A stretch of 64,000 nucleotides of DNA, taken from NCBI RefSeq assembly GCF_018129995.1, contig NZ_JAFCKS010000002.1, positions 806,001-870,000 of the forward strand, given 5' to 3'. The DNA is from Bradyrhizobium sp. SZCCT0153. GTDB lineage: Bacteria; Pseudomonadota; Alphaproteobacteria; Rhizobiales; Xanthobacteraceae. How positions within the stretch are numbered: position 1 is the first letter of the stretch; each line of letters starts with the position of its first letter. A program made the translations under genes and the position numbers. The notes below the pieces were generated by a model. That model saw only the letters and a program-made list of their open reading frames with translations. It ran no database searches and was not told where the DNA came from. Below are positions 1 to 10,627 of this stretch, one piece after another.

Positions 1-299
1 ATTTCTCGGTGGTGCTGCGCTTCCTGCTGCCGAACATCCTGCCGGCGATGGCCGTGCAGATCTCGCTCAACCTCGGCTGGGCCATCCTCAATGCCGCGGG
101 CCTGTCGTTCATCGGCCTCGGCGTCAAGCCGCCGACGCCGGAATGGGGCATCATGGTCGCGGAAGGCGCGCGCTTCATCTCGACCGGACGGTGGTGGCTG
201 GTGGCCTTTCCGGGCCTCGCGCTGATGATGGCCGTGCTGTGCTTCAATCTCCTCGGTGACGGGATGCGGGACATTCTCGACCCGCGGATGCGCACATGA
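1..299 (+). CDS. ABC transporter permease, DppC/OppC-type (3' fragment)
   Basis: This is the C-terminal end of an inner-membrane permease of a peptide/opine/nickel-type ABC importer; its 5' part lies outside the window and the reading frame enters at base 3. The visible 99 or so residues contain the conserved coupling-loop remnant LLPNILPA, a hydrophobic segment with the GLSFIGLGVKPPTPEWG block, and the C-terminal GDGMRDILDPRM motif shared by DppC-class permeases. The stop overlaps the next start (ATGA at 296-299), so it is translationally coupled to the double ATPase. The family call is firm; the transported substrate is unknown. Confidence 0.9.
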   Translation, partial: FSVVLRFLLPNILPAMAVQISLNLGWAILNAAGLSFIGLGVKPPTPEWGIMVAEGARFISTGRWWLVAFPGLALMMAVLCFNLLGDGMRDILDPRMRT

Positions 300-1966
300 G
301 CGAAGAGCTGCTCAGGATCGAAGATCTCCACGTTTCGTTCTCGACGCGGCGCGGCATGGTCGAGGCCGTGCGCGGCGTGACGCTCGACGTCGAAGCCGGC
401 GAGATGCTCGGCCTCGTCGGCGAGAGTGGATCGGGCAAGTCGGTGACCGGTTTTGCGACGACGCGGCTGCTCGATACGGCCGGCCGCGTCACCGCAGGCA
501 AGATCCTGTTTCGCGGCCAGGACGTCACAAAACTCAGGGGCGACGACCTCCGGCATCTCCAGGGCGCTGCGATGTCGATGATCTTTCAGAACCCGCGAGC
601 GGCGCTCAATCCGATCCGCGCGATCGGCTCGCAGATCGCGGACGCGATCCTGACCCACAAGCGGATATCGAAGGGCGCCGCCCGCGCCGAGGCGCTGGAT
701 TTGCTGCGCGCGGTTCAGATCCGCGAACCCGAGGCGCGGATGAACGCTTATCCGCACGAGCTTTCCGGGGGCATGTGCCAGCGCGTCATGATCGCGATCG
801 CGATCTCCTGCAATCCCGCGCTCTTGATCGCCGACGAGCCGACCACCGGCCTCGATGTCACGACTCAGAAGGTGGTGATGGATCTGCTGGCGGACATCGC
901 CGCCGCGCGCGGCATGGCGACGATCCTGATCACGCACGATCTCGGGCTCGCTGCGCGCTATTGCCGCCGTATCGCCGTGATGGAGCGGGGACGCATCGTC
1001 GAGGAGGCGAATCCTAAAACGCTCTTCTCGACGCCGCAGCACGCCTATACGAAGCGCCTCGTAGCTGCATCGCCGACCGCGACGTCCCGGATCGAGGATC
1101 TCGTGACGGAGGAGGAGCGGGAGCGCCAGGCGACTTTTGTCAGCAAGCCAAGACCCGAACTCGCGCATGGTACGCCGCCGCTCCTGGAAGTGCGCAAGCT
1201 TGCAAAGCGGTTCGACCAGGGCGCTGCGGCGGTCGCGGACTTCTCGATGACGATGGCTGGCGGCGAGAGCGTCGGTCTCGTCGGCGAATCCGGCTCCGGC
1301 AAGAGCACGACATCGCGGATGATCTGCCGGCTGATCGACCCGAGCGAAGGCGAGATCGTGTTCGACGGACAGTCGATCGGACATGTGGCGTCGCGTGACT
1401 TCCATCGCTCGCGTTTCCGCAAAGACATCCAGATGGTGTTCCAGGACCCGAACGAAAGTCTCAATCCGCGCTTCACGGCGTTCGATTGCATCGCCCATCC
1501 CCTGACGCGGCTCGATGGTATGCGTGGGGGCGATGCACTGCGCAAGCGGGTGGAGGAATGCGCGGAACGGGTGGGTTTGCCGCTGGATCTCTTGCCGCGC
1601 TTTCCACACCAGCTTTCCGGCGGACAGAAGGCCCGCGTCGGCATCGCCCGGGCGATCGCCTGCCGGCCGCGGCTGCTGGTGCTGGACGAGCCGACTGCGG
1701 CGCTCGACGTCTCCGTGCAGGCGGTGGTGTTGCAACTGCTTGACCGCTTGCGGCGCGAGAACGACATCGCGCTGCTGTTCGTCAGCCACGATCTCAACGT
1801 GGTGCGCATGCTCTGCGACCGCACCATCGTGCTGCGCAATGGCGGCATCGTGGAGCAGGGGGAGAGCCGGGCGCTGTTCGATAATCCGAAGACCGACTAC
1901 ACCCGCAAGCTGGTCGAGGCGATCCCGCATATCGAGACCGGGCCGTTGCTGGCGGCCGCGCTTTGA
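296..1966 (+). CDS. Fused double ATP-binding protein (DppD-DppF fusion) of a peptide-type ABC importer
   Basis: The 556-residue protein carries two complete ABC ATPase domains in tandem. Each has a Walker A of sequence GESGSGKS (near residues 42 and 330) and an LSGG signature with Walker B (LLIADEP in the first half, LLVLDEP in the second). In most Opp/Dpp systems these are two polypeptides, as in the set at 5607-7576, so this one powers the preceding permease as an internal dimer. It starts with ATG overlapping the permease stop and ends the operon: 140 bp separate it from the next substrate-binding gene, which has its own promoter. The N-domain resembles DppD and the C-domain DppF. The cargo is not predictable from the ATPase. 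Confidence 0.93.
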   Translation: MSEELLRIEDLHVSFSTRRGMVEAVRGVTLDVEAGEMLGLVGESGSGKSVTGFATTRLLDTAGRVTAGKILFRGQDVTKLRGDDLRHLQGAAMSMIFQNPRAALNPIRAIGSQIADAILTHKRISKGAARAEALDLLRAVQIREPEARMNAYPHELSGGMCQRVMIAIAISCNPALLIADEPTTGLDVTTQKVVMDLLADIAAARGMATILITHDLGLAARYCRRIAVMERGRIVEEANPKTLFSTPQHAYTKRLVAASPTATSRIEDLVTEEERERQATFVSKPRPELAHGTPPLLEVRKLAKRFDQGAAAVADFSMTMAGGESVGLVGESGSGKSTTSRMICRLIDPSEGEIVFDGQSIGHVASRDFHRSRFRKDIQMVFQDPNESLNPRFTAFDCIAHPLTRLDGMRGGDALRKRVEECAERVGLPLDLLPRFPHQLSGGQKARVGIARAIACRPRLLVLDEPTAALDVSVQAVVLQLLDRLRRENDIALLFVSHDLNVVRMLCDRTIVLRNGGIVEQGESRALFDNPKTDYTRKLVEAIPHIETGPLLAAAL

Positions 1967-2018
1967 GGTCTGGACCGGCCAAACTGATGACGAGATTCCA
2001 CTGGCGAAGGCCCGTCAG

Positions 2019-2034
2019 TGGCACACCATTTGCA
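2019..2034 (+). promoter_or_regulatory. Sigma-54 (RpoN) type promoter, -24/-12
   Basis: The sequence TGGCACACCATTTGCA has the -24 element TGGCAC and the -12 element TTGCA, with the GG and GC dinucleotides at the spacing of the RpoN consensus (TGGCACG-N4-TTGCW). Only the G after TGGCAC differs. It lies 73 bp upstream of the ATG of the substrate-binding gene at 2107 and points toward it. Transcription would start near 2046. This implies nitrogen or other enhancer-binding-protein control of the second peptide-type importer; no enhancer-binding protein gene is in the window. Confidence 0.75.
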
Positions 2035-2106
2035 CGCCAATGAGCTCTGGTTTCACCTGCTCTTGGCCAATGATGGCCGGCATAACGGCACTATTGGGAG
2101 GATTTC

Positions 2107-3708
2107 ATGGATCGCAGGACCGTATTGAAGGGACTGGCCGGCGCGGGCAGTCTGGCGTTGACCGGCATCTCGGCCCCGGCGATCGCACAAGGCGCCTCCG
2201 CGCGCACGCTGCGCTTCGTTCCGCAAGCAAACCTTGCAAATTTTGACCCGATCTGGGGTACGCAATATGTCGTGCGCAATGCTGCGGCGCTGGTCTGGGA
2301 CACGCTTTACGGCATCGATTCTTCGCTCCAGCCGCAGCGCCAGATGGTCGAGTCCGAGCAAGTCAGTGACGACGGCACCATCTGGACGTTCAAGCTGCGG
2401 CCGGGCCTCAAATTCCATGACGGCGAGCCGGTGCTGAGCAAGGACGTCGTCGCAAGCCTTGCGCGCTGGGCGGTGCGCGATCCGATGGGCCTGATGATCA
2501 CGGCGCTCCAGCAGGAGCTCACCGCCGTCGACGACCGCACCTTCAAATGGGTGCTGAAGCAACCTTTTCCGAAAATGCTTTACGCACTCGGCAAGAACAA
2601 CTCGCCGTGTGCGTTCATCATGCCCGAGCGCATTGCGCAGACGGACCCTTTCAAGCAGATCGGCGATTATGTCGGCTCCGGCCCGATGAAGTTCGCCAAG
2701 GCCGAGTGGGTTCCGGGCGCGAAAGCCGTGTTCGAGAAATTCGCCGACTACGCACCGCGGCAGGAGAAGTCGTCATGGCTCGCCGGCGGCAAGCAGATGC
2801 TGGTCGATCGCATCGAATGGATCGTGATGCCGGATGCGGCCACTGCGGCTGCGGCGTTGCAAAACGGCGAGATCGACTGGTGGGAGAACCCGATCGCAGA
2901 CCTCGTCCCGGTCCTGAAGAAGAACAAGAACATCAGCGTCGACATTGGCGATCCCCTCGGCAATATCGGCTCGTTCCGCATGAACTTCCTGTATCCGCCC
3001 TTCAATGACGTGCGGGCGCGTCGTGCGGTGCTGATGGCGATGAGCCAGGAAGACTATATGCGCGCAATCGTCGGCGACGATAACTCGCTCTGGAAGCCGC
3101 TGCCCGGTTTCTTCACGCCGGACACGCCGCTCTATTCCGAGGCGGGCGGCGAGATACTGAAGGGCAAGCGCGATCTCGACGCGGCCAAGAAGCTGCTCGC
3201 CGAGAGCGGTTATTCCGGCCAGCCCGTGACGTGCCTCGTGGCGCAGGACCAGCCGATCACGAAGGCGATGGGCGATGTGACCGCGGACCTGCTGAAGAAG
3301 CTCGGCATGAATGTCGACTTCGTCGCGACCGATTGGGGCACGGTCGGCTCGCGCCGTGCGCTGAAGACCCCTCCGGGGCAGGGCGGCTGGAACATGTTCC
3401 ACACCTGGCACGCGGGCGCGGACTGCACCAACCCCGCGCCCTACACCGCCATTCGCGCCAATGGCGACAAGGCGTGGTTCGGCTGGCCTACCAGCCCGGC
3501 CACGGAAAAGGAGGTCACGTCGTGGTTCGAGGCCAAGAGCCTCGACGAGGAAAAGGCCGCCATCGGTCGCCTCAACAAGGCGGCGATGGACGACGTCGTC
3601 TATGCGCCGACCGGCTTCTTCCTGAGCTACACGGCGTGGCGCAAGAACGTCTCCGGCATCGCCAAGGGGCCGTTGCCGTTCTTCTGGGGCGTGTCGAAAT
3701 CCGCATGA
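2107..3708 (+). CDS. Peptide-type ABC transporter substrate-binding protein (SBP family 5)
   Basis: This 533-residue periplasmic binding protein captures the ligand for the importer encoded immediately downstream. The N-terminus MDRRTVLKG followed by a hydrophobic stretch and APAIAQG looks like a twin-arginine (Tat) signal with cleavage after about residue 28. The mature part has SBP_bac_5 hallmarks: an early WDTLYG region, a KDVVASLARWAVRDP block and FNDVRARRAVLMAMSQEDY. Length is normal for the family. The start is ATG preceded by GGGAGGA (2095-2101). It opens a five-gene operon 3' of a sigma-54 promoter. Ligands of this family include peptides, opines, nickel chelates and oligosaccharides, so the cargo stays open. 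Confidence 0.94.
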   Translation: MDRRTVLKGLAGAGSLALTGISAPAIAQGASARTLRFVPQANLANFDPIWGTQYVVRNAAALVWDTLYGIDSSLQPQRQMVESEQVSDDGTIWTFKLRPGLKFHDGEPVLSKDVVASLARWAVRDPMGLMITALQQELTAVDDRTFKWVLKQPFPKMLYALGKNNSPCAFIMPERIAQTDPFKQIGDYVGSGPMKFAKAEWVPGAKAVFEKFADYAPRQEKSSWLAGGKQMLVDRIEWIVMPDAATAAAALQNGEIDWWENPIADLVPVLKKNKNISVDIGDPLGNIGSFRMNFLYPPFNDVRARRAVLMAMSQEDYMRAIVGDDNSLWKPLPGFFTPDTPLYSEAGGEILKGKRDLDAAKKLLAESGYSGQPVTCLVAQDQPITKAMGDVTADLLKKLGMNVDFVATDWGTVGSRRALKTPPGQGGWNMFHTWHAGADCTNPAPYTAIRANGDKAWFGWPTSPATEKEVTSWFEAKSLDEEKAAIGRLNKAAMDDVVYAPTGFFLSYTAWRKNVSGIAKGPLPFFWGVSKSA

Positions 3709-3725
3709 TGGTGCACTGAAGCCAG

Positions 3726-4667
3726 ATGCTCTCCTACATCCTCCGTCGCATCGTCGCGACCTTGCCGGTGATGGCAATCGTCGCGCTGTTCGTGTTCAGC
3801 CTGCTTTACATCGCGCCGGGTGATCCGGCCGTGGTGATCGCGGGCGACCAGGCGAGCCCGGAGGATGTGGAGCGCATCCGCCAGAGCCTCGGCCTCGACC
3901 GGCCGTTCCTGATCCAGTTCGGAAGCTGGGTCTGGCGCATCCTGCACGGCGATCTCGGCACCTCGATCTTCACCAATCTGCCGGTCTCGACGATGATCGG
4001 GCAGCGTCTCGGACCGACGCTGTCGCTCATGGTCGTCACCCTGCTGCTCACGATCGTGATCGCGGTGCCGCTTGGGGTGCTGGCGGCGTGGAAAGCCGGG
4101 AGCCTGATCGACCGCGTCATCATGGGCTTCGCGGTGTTCGGCTTCTCGCTGCCCGTCTTCGTGGTCGGCTACATGCTCGCCTACGTCTTCGCGCTCCAGC
4201 TGGAATGGCTTCCGGTGCAGGGCTATACGCCGCTTGCGGCAGGCTTCTGGCCTTGGCTGGAGAATTTGATCCTGCCGGCTGTCGCGCTCGGCTGCGTCTA
4301 TATTGCGCTGATCGCGCGCATCACCCGCGCCACCATGCTCGAAGTGCTGCAGCAGGATTATATCCGCACTGCGCGCGCCAAGGGCCTCGGGCAGGGCGGC
4401 ATCCTGTTCATCCACGCGCTCAAGAACGCGGCGGTGCCGATTGTCACGGTGATTGGGATCGGCATCGCGCTTCTGATCGGCGGCGCGGTCGTCACGGAGA
4501 GCGTGTTCGCGATCCCTGGCCTCGGCCGGCTCACGATCGATGCGATCCTGCGCCGCGACTATCCCGTGATCCAGGGCATCGTGCTGCTGTTCAGCTTCGT
4601 CTACGTCCTCGTCAATCTGATGATCGACGTCACCTATACGATCGTTGACCCGAGGATCCGCTATTGA
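3726..4667 (+). CDS. ABC transporter permease, DppB/OppB-type
   Basis: The 313-residue inner-membrane permease has the N-terminal MLSYILRRIVATLPVM helix typical of DppB, the LGLDRPFLIQFGSWV segment and the coupling (EAA) region near EVLQQDYIRTARAKGLG, and ends in TIVDPRIRY. About six transmembrane segments are apparent. It follows the binding protein by 17 bp and its TGA overlaps the TTG start of the second permease (TTGA at 4664-4667). Together the two permeases form the translocation pore of the importer. Confidence 0.95.
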   Translation: MLSYILRRIVATLPVMAIVALFVFSLLYIAPGDPAVVIAGDQASPEDVERIRQSLGLDRPFLIQFGSWVWRILHGDLGTSIFTNLPVSTMIGQRLGPTLSLMVVTLLLTIVIAVPLGVLAAWKAGSLIDRVIMGFAVFGFSLPVFVVGYMLAYVFALQLEWLPVQGYTPLAAGFWPWLENLILPAVALGCVYIALIARITRATMLEVLQQDYIRTARAKGLGQGGILFIHALKNAAVPIVTVIGIGIALLIGGAVVTESVFAIPGLGRLTIDAILRRDYPVIQGIVLLFSFVYVLVNLMIDVTYTIVDPRIRY

Positions 4668-5587
4668 CCGACACGACTTTCAATCCACAAGCGCTGCCGG
4701 CCGGCCTCGTCCTCGCGCCGCAACTGCCCGAAATCCTGCGGCCGGTCAAAATCCGGCGCGGCTTCATCGGGCTCTTGCGCGGCCATCCGACCGTTGCGAT
4801 CGGCGGCGCGCTGCTGCTGACGCTGGTCCTGATCGCGATCTTCGCGCCAATTCTCGGAACGGTCGATCCGACCGCGCTCGCGCCCGCCAAACGCACCCGT
4901 GCGCCCAATGCCGATTTCTGGTTCGGCAGCGATGTGCTCGGCCGCGACATCTATTCGCGCGTGCTGTTCGGCGCGCGGGTGTCGCTCACGGTCGGGCTGT
5001 CAGTCGCGATATGTGCGTCCGCGGTGGGTCTTGCCATCGGCATCGTCTCCGGCTTCATCCGCTGGGCCGACGGCATCCTGATGCGCTTCATGGACGGCCT
5101 GATGTCGATCCCGCCGATCCTGCTGGCGATCGCGCTGATGGCGCTGACGCGCGGCAGCGTCGGCAACGTCATCCTGGCCATCACGATCGCCGAGATCCCG
5201 CGCGTCTCGCGCCTTGTCCGCAGCGTGGTCCTGTCGCTGCGCGAGCAGCCCTACGTGGATGCGGCGGTGGCGTGCGGCACGCGGACGCCGATGATCATCG
5301 TGCGCCACATCCTGCCCAACACGCTGGCGCCGATGCTGGTGCAGGCGACCTACATCTGCGCCAGCGCCATGATCACGGAGGCGATCCTGTCCTTCATCGG
5401 CGCGGGCACGCCGCCCACCATTCCGTCCTGGGGCAACATCATGGCCGAAGGCCGCGCGCTGTGGCAGGTCAAGCCCTACATCGTGTTTTTTCCGGCGGCG
5501 TTCCTCTCCGTCACCGTGCTTGCCGTGAACCTGCTTGGCGACGGCCTTCGCGATGCGCTCGATCCGCGCATGGCCAAGAGCCTCTGA
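4664..5587 (+). CDS. ABC transporter permease, DppC/OppC-type
   Basis: This 307-residue permease partners the DppB-type protein. It has a cytoplasmic N-terminus, a first helix around [20 protein letters not shown], the [21 protein letters not shown] block diagnostic of DppC proteins, the coupling loop around [22 protein letters not shown] and the C-terminal [12 protein letters not shown]. The start used is TTG at 4664, which overlaps the preceding stop; no closer ATG precedes the conserved core. Operon position and length are normal. Confidence 0.94.
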   Translation: MTDTTFNPQALPAGLVLAPQLPEILRPVKIRRGFIGLLRGHPTVAIGGALLLTLVLIAIFAPILGTVDPTALAPAKRTRAPNADFWFGSDVLGRDIYSRVLFGARVSLTVGLSVAICASAVGLAIGIVSGFIRWADGILMRFMDGLMSIPPILLAIALMALTRGSVGNVILAITIAEIPRVSRLVRSVVLSLREQPYVDAAVACGTRTPMIIVRHILPNTLAPMLVQATYICASAMITEAILSFIGAGTPPTIPSWGNIMAEGRALWQVKPYIVFFPAAFLSVTVLAVNLLGDGLRDALDPRMAKSL

Positions 5588-5606
5588 TGCACCGAGGCTG
5601 AACGCG

Positions 5607-6592
<986 letters not shown>

Positions 6593-6596
<4 letters not shown>

Positions 6597-7576
6597 GTCC
6601 CCCGCTGCTCCAGGTTAACGACCTCAAGAAGCACTTTCCGGTCAAGACCGGGCTGTTCGGGCGCAAGTCCGAATGGGTCTATGCGGTCGACGGCGTCTCG
6701 TTCGAGGTCGCGCGCGGCGAGACGCTGTCGCTGGTCGGCGAATCCGGCTGCGGCAAGTCCACGGTCGGCCGTGCCATCCTGCGGCTGTTCGACATCACCG
6801 CTGGCCAGGTCATTCTCGACGGCCAGCGTATCGACGACGCACATCCGAGCACGATGCGCCAGATGCGCCGCCGCGTGCAGGTGGTGTTCCAGGATCCGTT
6901 CTCGAGCCTCAATCCGCGGATGCGCGTGCGCGACATCCTGGCCGAGCCGATCCGCAATTTCGGCCTCGCCAAATCCGCAAGCGATCTCGAAACGCGCGTG
7001 ACGGCGCTGATGGACACGGTGCGCCTGCCGCGCGAGGCGCTGAACCGCAGGCCGCACGAATTCTCCGGCGGCCAGCGCCAGCGCATCGGCATTGCGCGCG
7101 CACTCGCGGCCGAGCCCGAGCTGATCGTCTGCGATGAGGCGGTCTCGGCGCTCGACGTTTCGGTCAAGGCGCAGATCGTCAATCTGCTCCAGGATCTCCA
7201 GAACGAGTTCGGCCTGGCGCTGTTGTTCATCAGCCACGACCTCGCGATCGTCGAGCACATGACCCACCGCGTGGCGGTGATGTATCTTGGCAAGATCGTC
7301 GAAGTGGCGCCGCGCCGCGAGATATTTGCCGCGCCGAAGCATCCCTACACGAAGGCGCTGCTCTCGGCCGTGCCGCTGCCCGAGCCGGGGGCTCAGCGCA
7401 ATCCCATCATCCTCAAGGGCGACGTGCCGAGCCCGATCAACCCTCCGCGCGGATGCCGCTTCCACACCCGGTGTCCGCTGGTCTTCGACCGCTGCCGGAC
7501 CGAGGAGCCGGTGCTTCGCGCAGCCGGAAGCGAGCAGTGGGTGGCGTGCCATCTCGACGCATTGCCGCAGGGTTAG
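6593..7576 (+). CDS. ABC transporter ATP-binding protein, DppF/OppF-type
   Basis: The 327-residue second ATPase completes the importer. It shows the DppF N-terminal feature [14 protein letters not shown], Walker [21 protein letters not shown], signature [16 protein letters not shown], the Walker B region [12 protein letters not shown] (Asp-Glu-Ala in place of the common Asp-Glu-Pro, as is frequent in DppF) and the Cys-bearing C-terminal extension [15 protein letters not shown]. It is the last gene of the operon; no hairpin with a T-run was seen in the 130 bp after it. Confidence 0.94.
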
Positions 7577-7708
7577 ACTGTCATCGCGAGCGGGTCCGGG
7601 CCGCGTGGTTCAGTCATGTTCCGCAACATATCTCAACATCTTCGCCAAATTTTGATCGGTTGATCGCGGCTAGGGTCGGTTCAAACCCAACGAATCGGAG
7701 CCGCCGCG

Positions 7709-8206
7709 GTGTCTTTGAAATCATCCCTTAAGCGAGGGAGTGCCGGCCTCGCCTGCCTCGCGCTGGTGGCCCTGAACGCGTCCTATGCGGAAGCGACCCT
7801 GGACGGTTTGGCCGGCACTTGGTCAGGGACGGGTTCGATGAAGCCTGCCGATGGTCCCCGCGAGAAGGTGCGCTGCAGGGTCGCCTACAACGTCACGAGG
7901 CTGGGCCGATCGCTCACTCTGGATTTGCGATGCGCGAGCGATGCCTACAAAATGGTCTTGTCCGCCAACATGGAGCAGAACGGCAAGGAGTTTTCGGGGA
8001 ATTGGTTCGAGAGCGAATACCGCCAGGGTGGCAAGATCTACGGAACGAGTTCGGAGGACGGATTGATAGAGGCAAGAATTGAAGGCAACACCGTTGCGGC
8101 GTTGGTGACGATCCGGACCGCGGGCAATCACCAGTCGTTCGTCATGGATGCGCCTGGTGCCTGGGTCTCGCAGGTCGCCATAGAGCTGAACAAAGATCCG
8201 AAGTAA
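7709..8206 (+). CDS. Secreted protein of unknown function (165 aa)
   Basis: I do not recognise a functional family with certainty. The protein begins at GTG with a basic, then hydrophobic, signal-peptide-like stretch ending near NASYAEA, so it is probably periplasmic. The mature part, about 135 residues, starts GLAGTWSGTGSMKPADGPREK and reads as a small beta-rich domain with two cysteines (in VRCRV and DLRCAS). That pattern is common in rhizobial periplasmic proteins of the heme-binding-like or lipocalin-like barrel type, but this is only a resemblance. It stands alone, convergent with the YciI gene. A GGAG lies about 10 bp before the GTG. Confidence 0.7.
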   Translation: MSLKSSLKRGSAGLACLALVALNASYAEATLDGLAGTWSGTGSMKPADGPREKVRCRVAYNVTRLGRSLTLDLRCASDAYKMVLSANMEQNGKEFSGNWFESEYRQGGKIYGTSSEDGLIEARIEGNTVAALVTIRTAGNHQSFVMDAPGAWVSQVAIELNKDPK

Positions 8207-8257
8207 CGGCCGCGCGAACGCCCTTGCCGGGTGCCAGGCGATGGCCCGTCGCAACTT

Positions 8258-8545
8258 TCAACCTTGTCGGCGCAGGAAGCCCGTGATCGTGACCTTGTCC
8301 CAGATGCCGGCCTCGGCAAAGGGATCGGCGTGGTTGAAGGCTTCGACTTCGCTGCGGCCGGGCGCCTCGATCAGGAACAGGCTGCCGATCATGGTCTGGC
8401 CATCATCGGAGACGAGCGGCCCCGACATCACGATCTTGACGCCGAAGCGCGAGGTGTCGCTCAGAAAGGCCTTGTGCGCGTCGTAATTGGCCAGCCGGGT
8501 CAGCAGTGCGCCGGCGCGGTCGAGGGCGTGAATAGCGAACAGCAT
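8258..8545 (-). CDS. YciI family protein
   Basis: The 95-residue product matches the YciI fold, a ferredoxin-like barrel related to muconolactone isomerase. It has the N-terminal RANYDAHKAFLSD-like segment (LANYDAHKAF), the central GPLVSDDGQTMIGSLFLIEA strand pair, and a histidine-aspartate pair in FNHADPFAEAG where the family places its conserved His-Asp. It is the promoter-distal member of the long leftward operon, 75 bp after the binding-protein gene with a hairpin between. YciI proteins recur in aromatic lower pathways, where some handle lactone or chlorinated intermediates; that role here is inference. A GGAG sits 5 bp before the ATG. Confidence 0.88.
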   Translation of the reverse strand: MLFAIHALDRAGALLTRLANYDAHKAFLSDTSRFGVKIVMSGPLVSDDGQTMIGSLFLIEAPGRSEVEAFNHADPFAEAGIWDKVTITGFLRRQG

Positions 8546-8574
8546 GGTGTCTCCTTTTATGTCTCGTTTTCTTG

Positions 8575-8598
8575 GGACGGCCGCAAAGGCGGCCGTCC
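8575..8598 (-). terminator. Perfect 10-bp hairpin between the sugar-binding-protein gene and the YciI gene
   Basis: GGACGGCCGC and GCGGCCGTCC are perfect reverse complements separated by a 4-nt loop (AAAG). The hairpin lies 23 bp after the stop of the substrate-binding gene in the direction of transcription. No T-run follows on the minus strand, so it may be a Rho-assisted terminator or a 3' stabiliser that lowers YciI expression relative to the binding protein. Confidence 0.55.
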
Positions 8599-8620
8599 GT
8601 GCTTGTCTTGATCGGCTGGC

Positions 8621-9607
8621 CTATTTGGCGCCGAGCTTGCTGGCGTCCTCGAAGGTCGGGCAGGTCCGCTGCTCCAGCGGCACGTCGAACGGCTGGTAAT
8701 TGTCCTTGGTGATGACGGTCGGCTTTAGCACGATCTCATTGATGACCGGCTGGTTGCGCAAGCTGCGGATCGCCATCATGGTGCCGAGGCATCCTTGAAA
8801 AAATCCGTTGTAGTCGCCGCTCGCCAGCAGCTTGCCGGACTTGATGGCATCGATCGCCTCCTTGGTGCCGTTGATGCCGATCACCTGGGCCTTGCGGTTG
8901 GCACCGTCGAGCGCCTCGATCGCGCCGACCGCCATGGCGTCGTTGGCGGCGAGCACGCCGTCGATCTGCGAGTTCGACTGCATCAAATTCTCCATCACCT
9001 GGAGCGCCTGCAGCCGCTGGTAGTTGCCGGGCTGCGAGGCCAGCAGCTTGGCACCCGCGTTTTCCTTCAGCGCGTCGTTGAAGCCGCGGACGCGGTCGAC
9101 GTTGGTCAACGAGCCCTTGACGCCCTCGATGATGACGATGTTGCCTTTGCCGCCGAGCGTCTTGAGCAGGAAACGCGCAGTCTCCAGCCCAAGGCTGTAA
9201 TCGTCGGCGCCGACGAAGGAGAGGAACTTGCCGCCCGCGGAGCGGTCGGTGATGTTGACGACCGGGATCTTTGCCTCGTTGATCTTCTCGACGCCCGGCA
9301 CCATCGCCTTGTAGTCGACCGGCGTGAAGACGATCGCGCTCGGCTTCTTAACCACGACGTCCTCGATCTGGCTGAGCTGCTCGGGGATGGAGTCCGGCTT
9401 GGTCGGGATGTACTGGAGCGTCTTCGCGTTCAGCGCCTTCGCCATGCTGTCGGCGCCAACCCGCACCGTCTGGAAGAACGGGTTTGTCTGGTTCTTGGTG
9501 AATACGGCGATCGTCTCGCCGTCGGCGCGCGCCTGCGTCGTGAACGCGGCCGCCATCAGCAGCGGCAGCGCCAAATAGGACGTCAAGTAGCCCAGTTTCT
9601 GTTTCAT
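8621..9607 (-). CDS. Ribose-type sugar ABC transporter substrate-binding protein
   Basis: The 328-residue periplasmic binding protein has a signal peptide (basic MKQK, hydrophobic core, TQARA before the mature ADGETIAVF) and the peripla_BP_4 pattern: KNQTNPFFQTVRVGADSMA, IVFTPVDYKAMVPG, VGADDYSLGLETARFLL and DGVLAANDAMAVGAIEAL. It is the ligand-capture component of the adjacent RbsABC-type importer. The operon around it encodes aromatic ring-cleavage enzymes, so the true ligand may be a cyclic polyol, glycoside or aromatic rather than a simple pentose. Confidence 0.93.
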   Translation of the reverse strand: MKQKLGYLTSYLALPLLMAAAFTTQARADGETIAVFTKNQTNPFFQTVRVGADSMAKALNAKTLQYIPTKPDSIPEQLSQIEDVVVKKPSAIVFTPVDYKAMVPGVEKINEAKIPVVNITDRSAGGKFLSFVGADDYSLGLETARFLLKTLGGKGNIVIIEGVKGSLTNVDRVRGFNDALKENAGAKLLASQPGNYQRLQALQVMENLMQSNSQIDGVLAANDAMAVGAIEALDGANRKAQVIGINGTKEAIDAIKSGKLLASGDYNGFFQGCLGTMMAIRSLRNQPVINEIVLKPTVITKDNYQPFDVPLEQRTCPTFEDASKLGAK

Positions 9608-9649
9608 GTTGTCTCCATCCCTCGTTTTGCTTGTTGGTAGTCCAGGAAC

Positions 9650-10627
9650 TCATTGCGCGCGGCGGCGGGTCTTCATGTCGAGCCAGACCGCGAGAATGAC
9701 GATGATGCCGGTGACCAGCGGCTGCCAGTTGGCGCTGACCGACAAGAGATTCATGCCGTTCAGCACCAGCGTCAGGATCAACGCGCCGATGAAGGTGCCG
9801 AACACGGTGCCGACGCCGCCGAACAGCGAGGTGCCGCCGATCAGCACGGCCGCGATCGCGGGCAGCGTCAGGCTTTCGCCGATGTCGGCCTCGGCCGAAT
9901 TGAGCCGCGACAGGAAGATGATCGAGGCGAGCCCCGCCATGGTGCCGGAGACGGCGTAGACCAGCAGCAGGCGGCGTGCGACGGGAATGCCGGACAGCCG
10001 GGCCGCGACCGGGTTGGCACCGATCGCATAGATCTCCTGGCCCCAGATCGTGCGCTGCGCAAACAGCGTCCCGATCCCGAGGAACACCAGCAGCAGATAG
10101 ACCGGGATCGGCAGGCCGAACAGATAGCCGCTGCCGATCTGGCGGAAGCCCGCCGGAAAGCCGTGCAGGGTCTCGCCCGCCATGTACCAATAGGTCAGGC
10201 CGTTCAGCACCCAGAGCATGCCGTAGGTGGCGATGAAGGAGGGGATGCGCAGGGCAGTGACCATGACCCCGTTGAGAAGCCCGACGATGCCGCCGCAGGC
10301 GATTCCGGTCAGGATGCCGAGCGCCGGCGAGCCTGTCTTGTGGATCACGGTCCCGGCGATACAGGCGGACAGCGCGACGTTGGCGCCGACGGAGAGGTCG
10401 AGGCCGGCGGTGAGCACCACCAGCGTGAGACCGGAGGCGATGAAGAAGGTCAGGCTGGCCTGCCGGAGCACATTGAGGATGTTGCCGAGGCTCAGGAAGG
10501 AATCGCTGAGCACCGCGAGCACCGCACAGATCAGCAGCGCCGCGAGCAGGCGATAGAATACCTGGACCGCATCCTGCGACAGCAAGGAACGGGACGGCAC
10601 GATGGCCTCCTTGGTGATGTCGGTCAT
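9650..10627 (-). CDS. Ribose-type ABC transporter permease (second)
   Basis: The 325-residue membrane protein belongs to the RbsC/BPD_transp_2 family. It has 8-10 predicted hydrophobic segments, the GLTLVVLTAGLDLSVGAN motif near the middle of the N-half and the GTSLFGGVGTVFGTFIGALI block toward the C-terminus. Its start overlaps the stop of the first permease (ATGA at 10624-10627). The two permeases presumably form a heterodimeric channel, whereas canonical ribose systems use one RbsC gene. Confidence 0.93.
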   Translation of the reverse strand: MTDITKEAIVPSRSLLSQDAVQVFYRLLAALLICAVLAVLSDSFLSLGNILNVLRQASLTFFIASGLTLVVLTAGLDLSVGANVALSACIAGTVIHKTGSPALGILTGIACGGIVGLLNGVMVTALRIPSFIATYGMLWVLNGLTYWYMAGETLHGFPAGFRQIGSGYLFGLPIPVYLLLVFLGIGTLFAQRTIWGQEIYAIGANPVAARLSGIPVARRLLLVYAVSGTMAGLASIIFLSRLNSAEADIGESLTLPAIAAVLIGGTSLFGGVGTVFGTFIGALILTLVLNGMNLLSVSANWQPLVTGIIVILAVWLDMKTRRRAQ

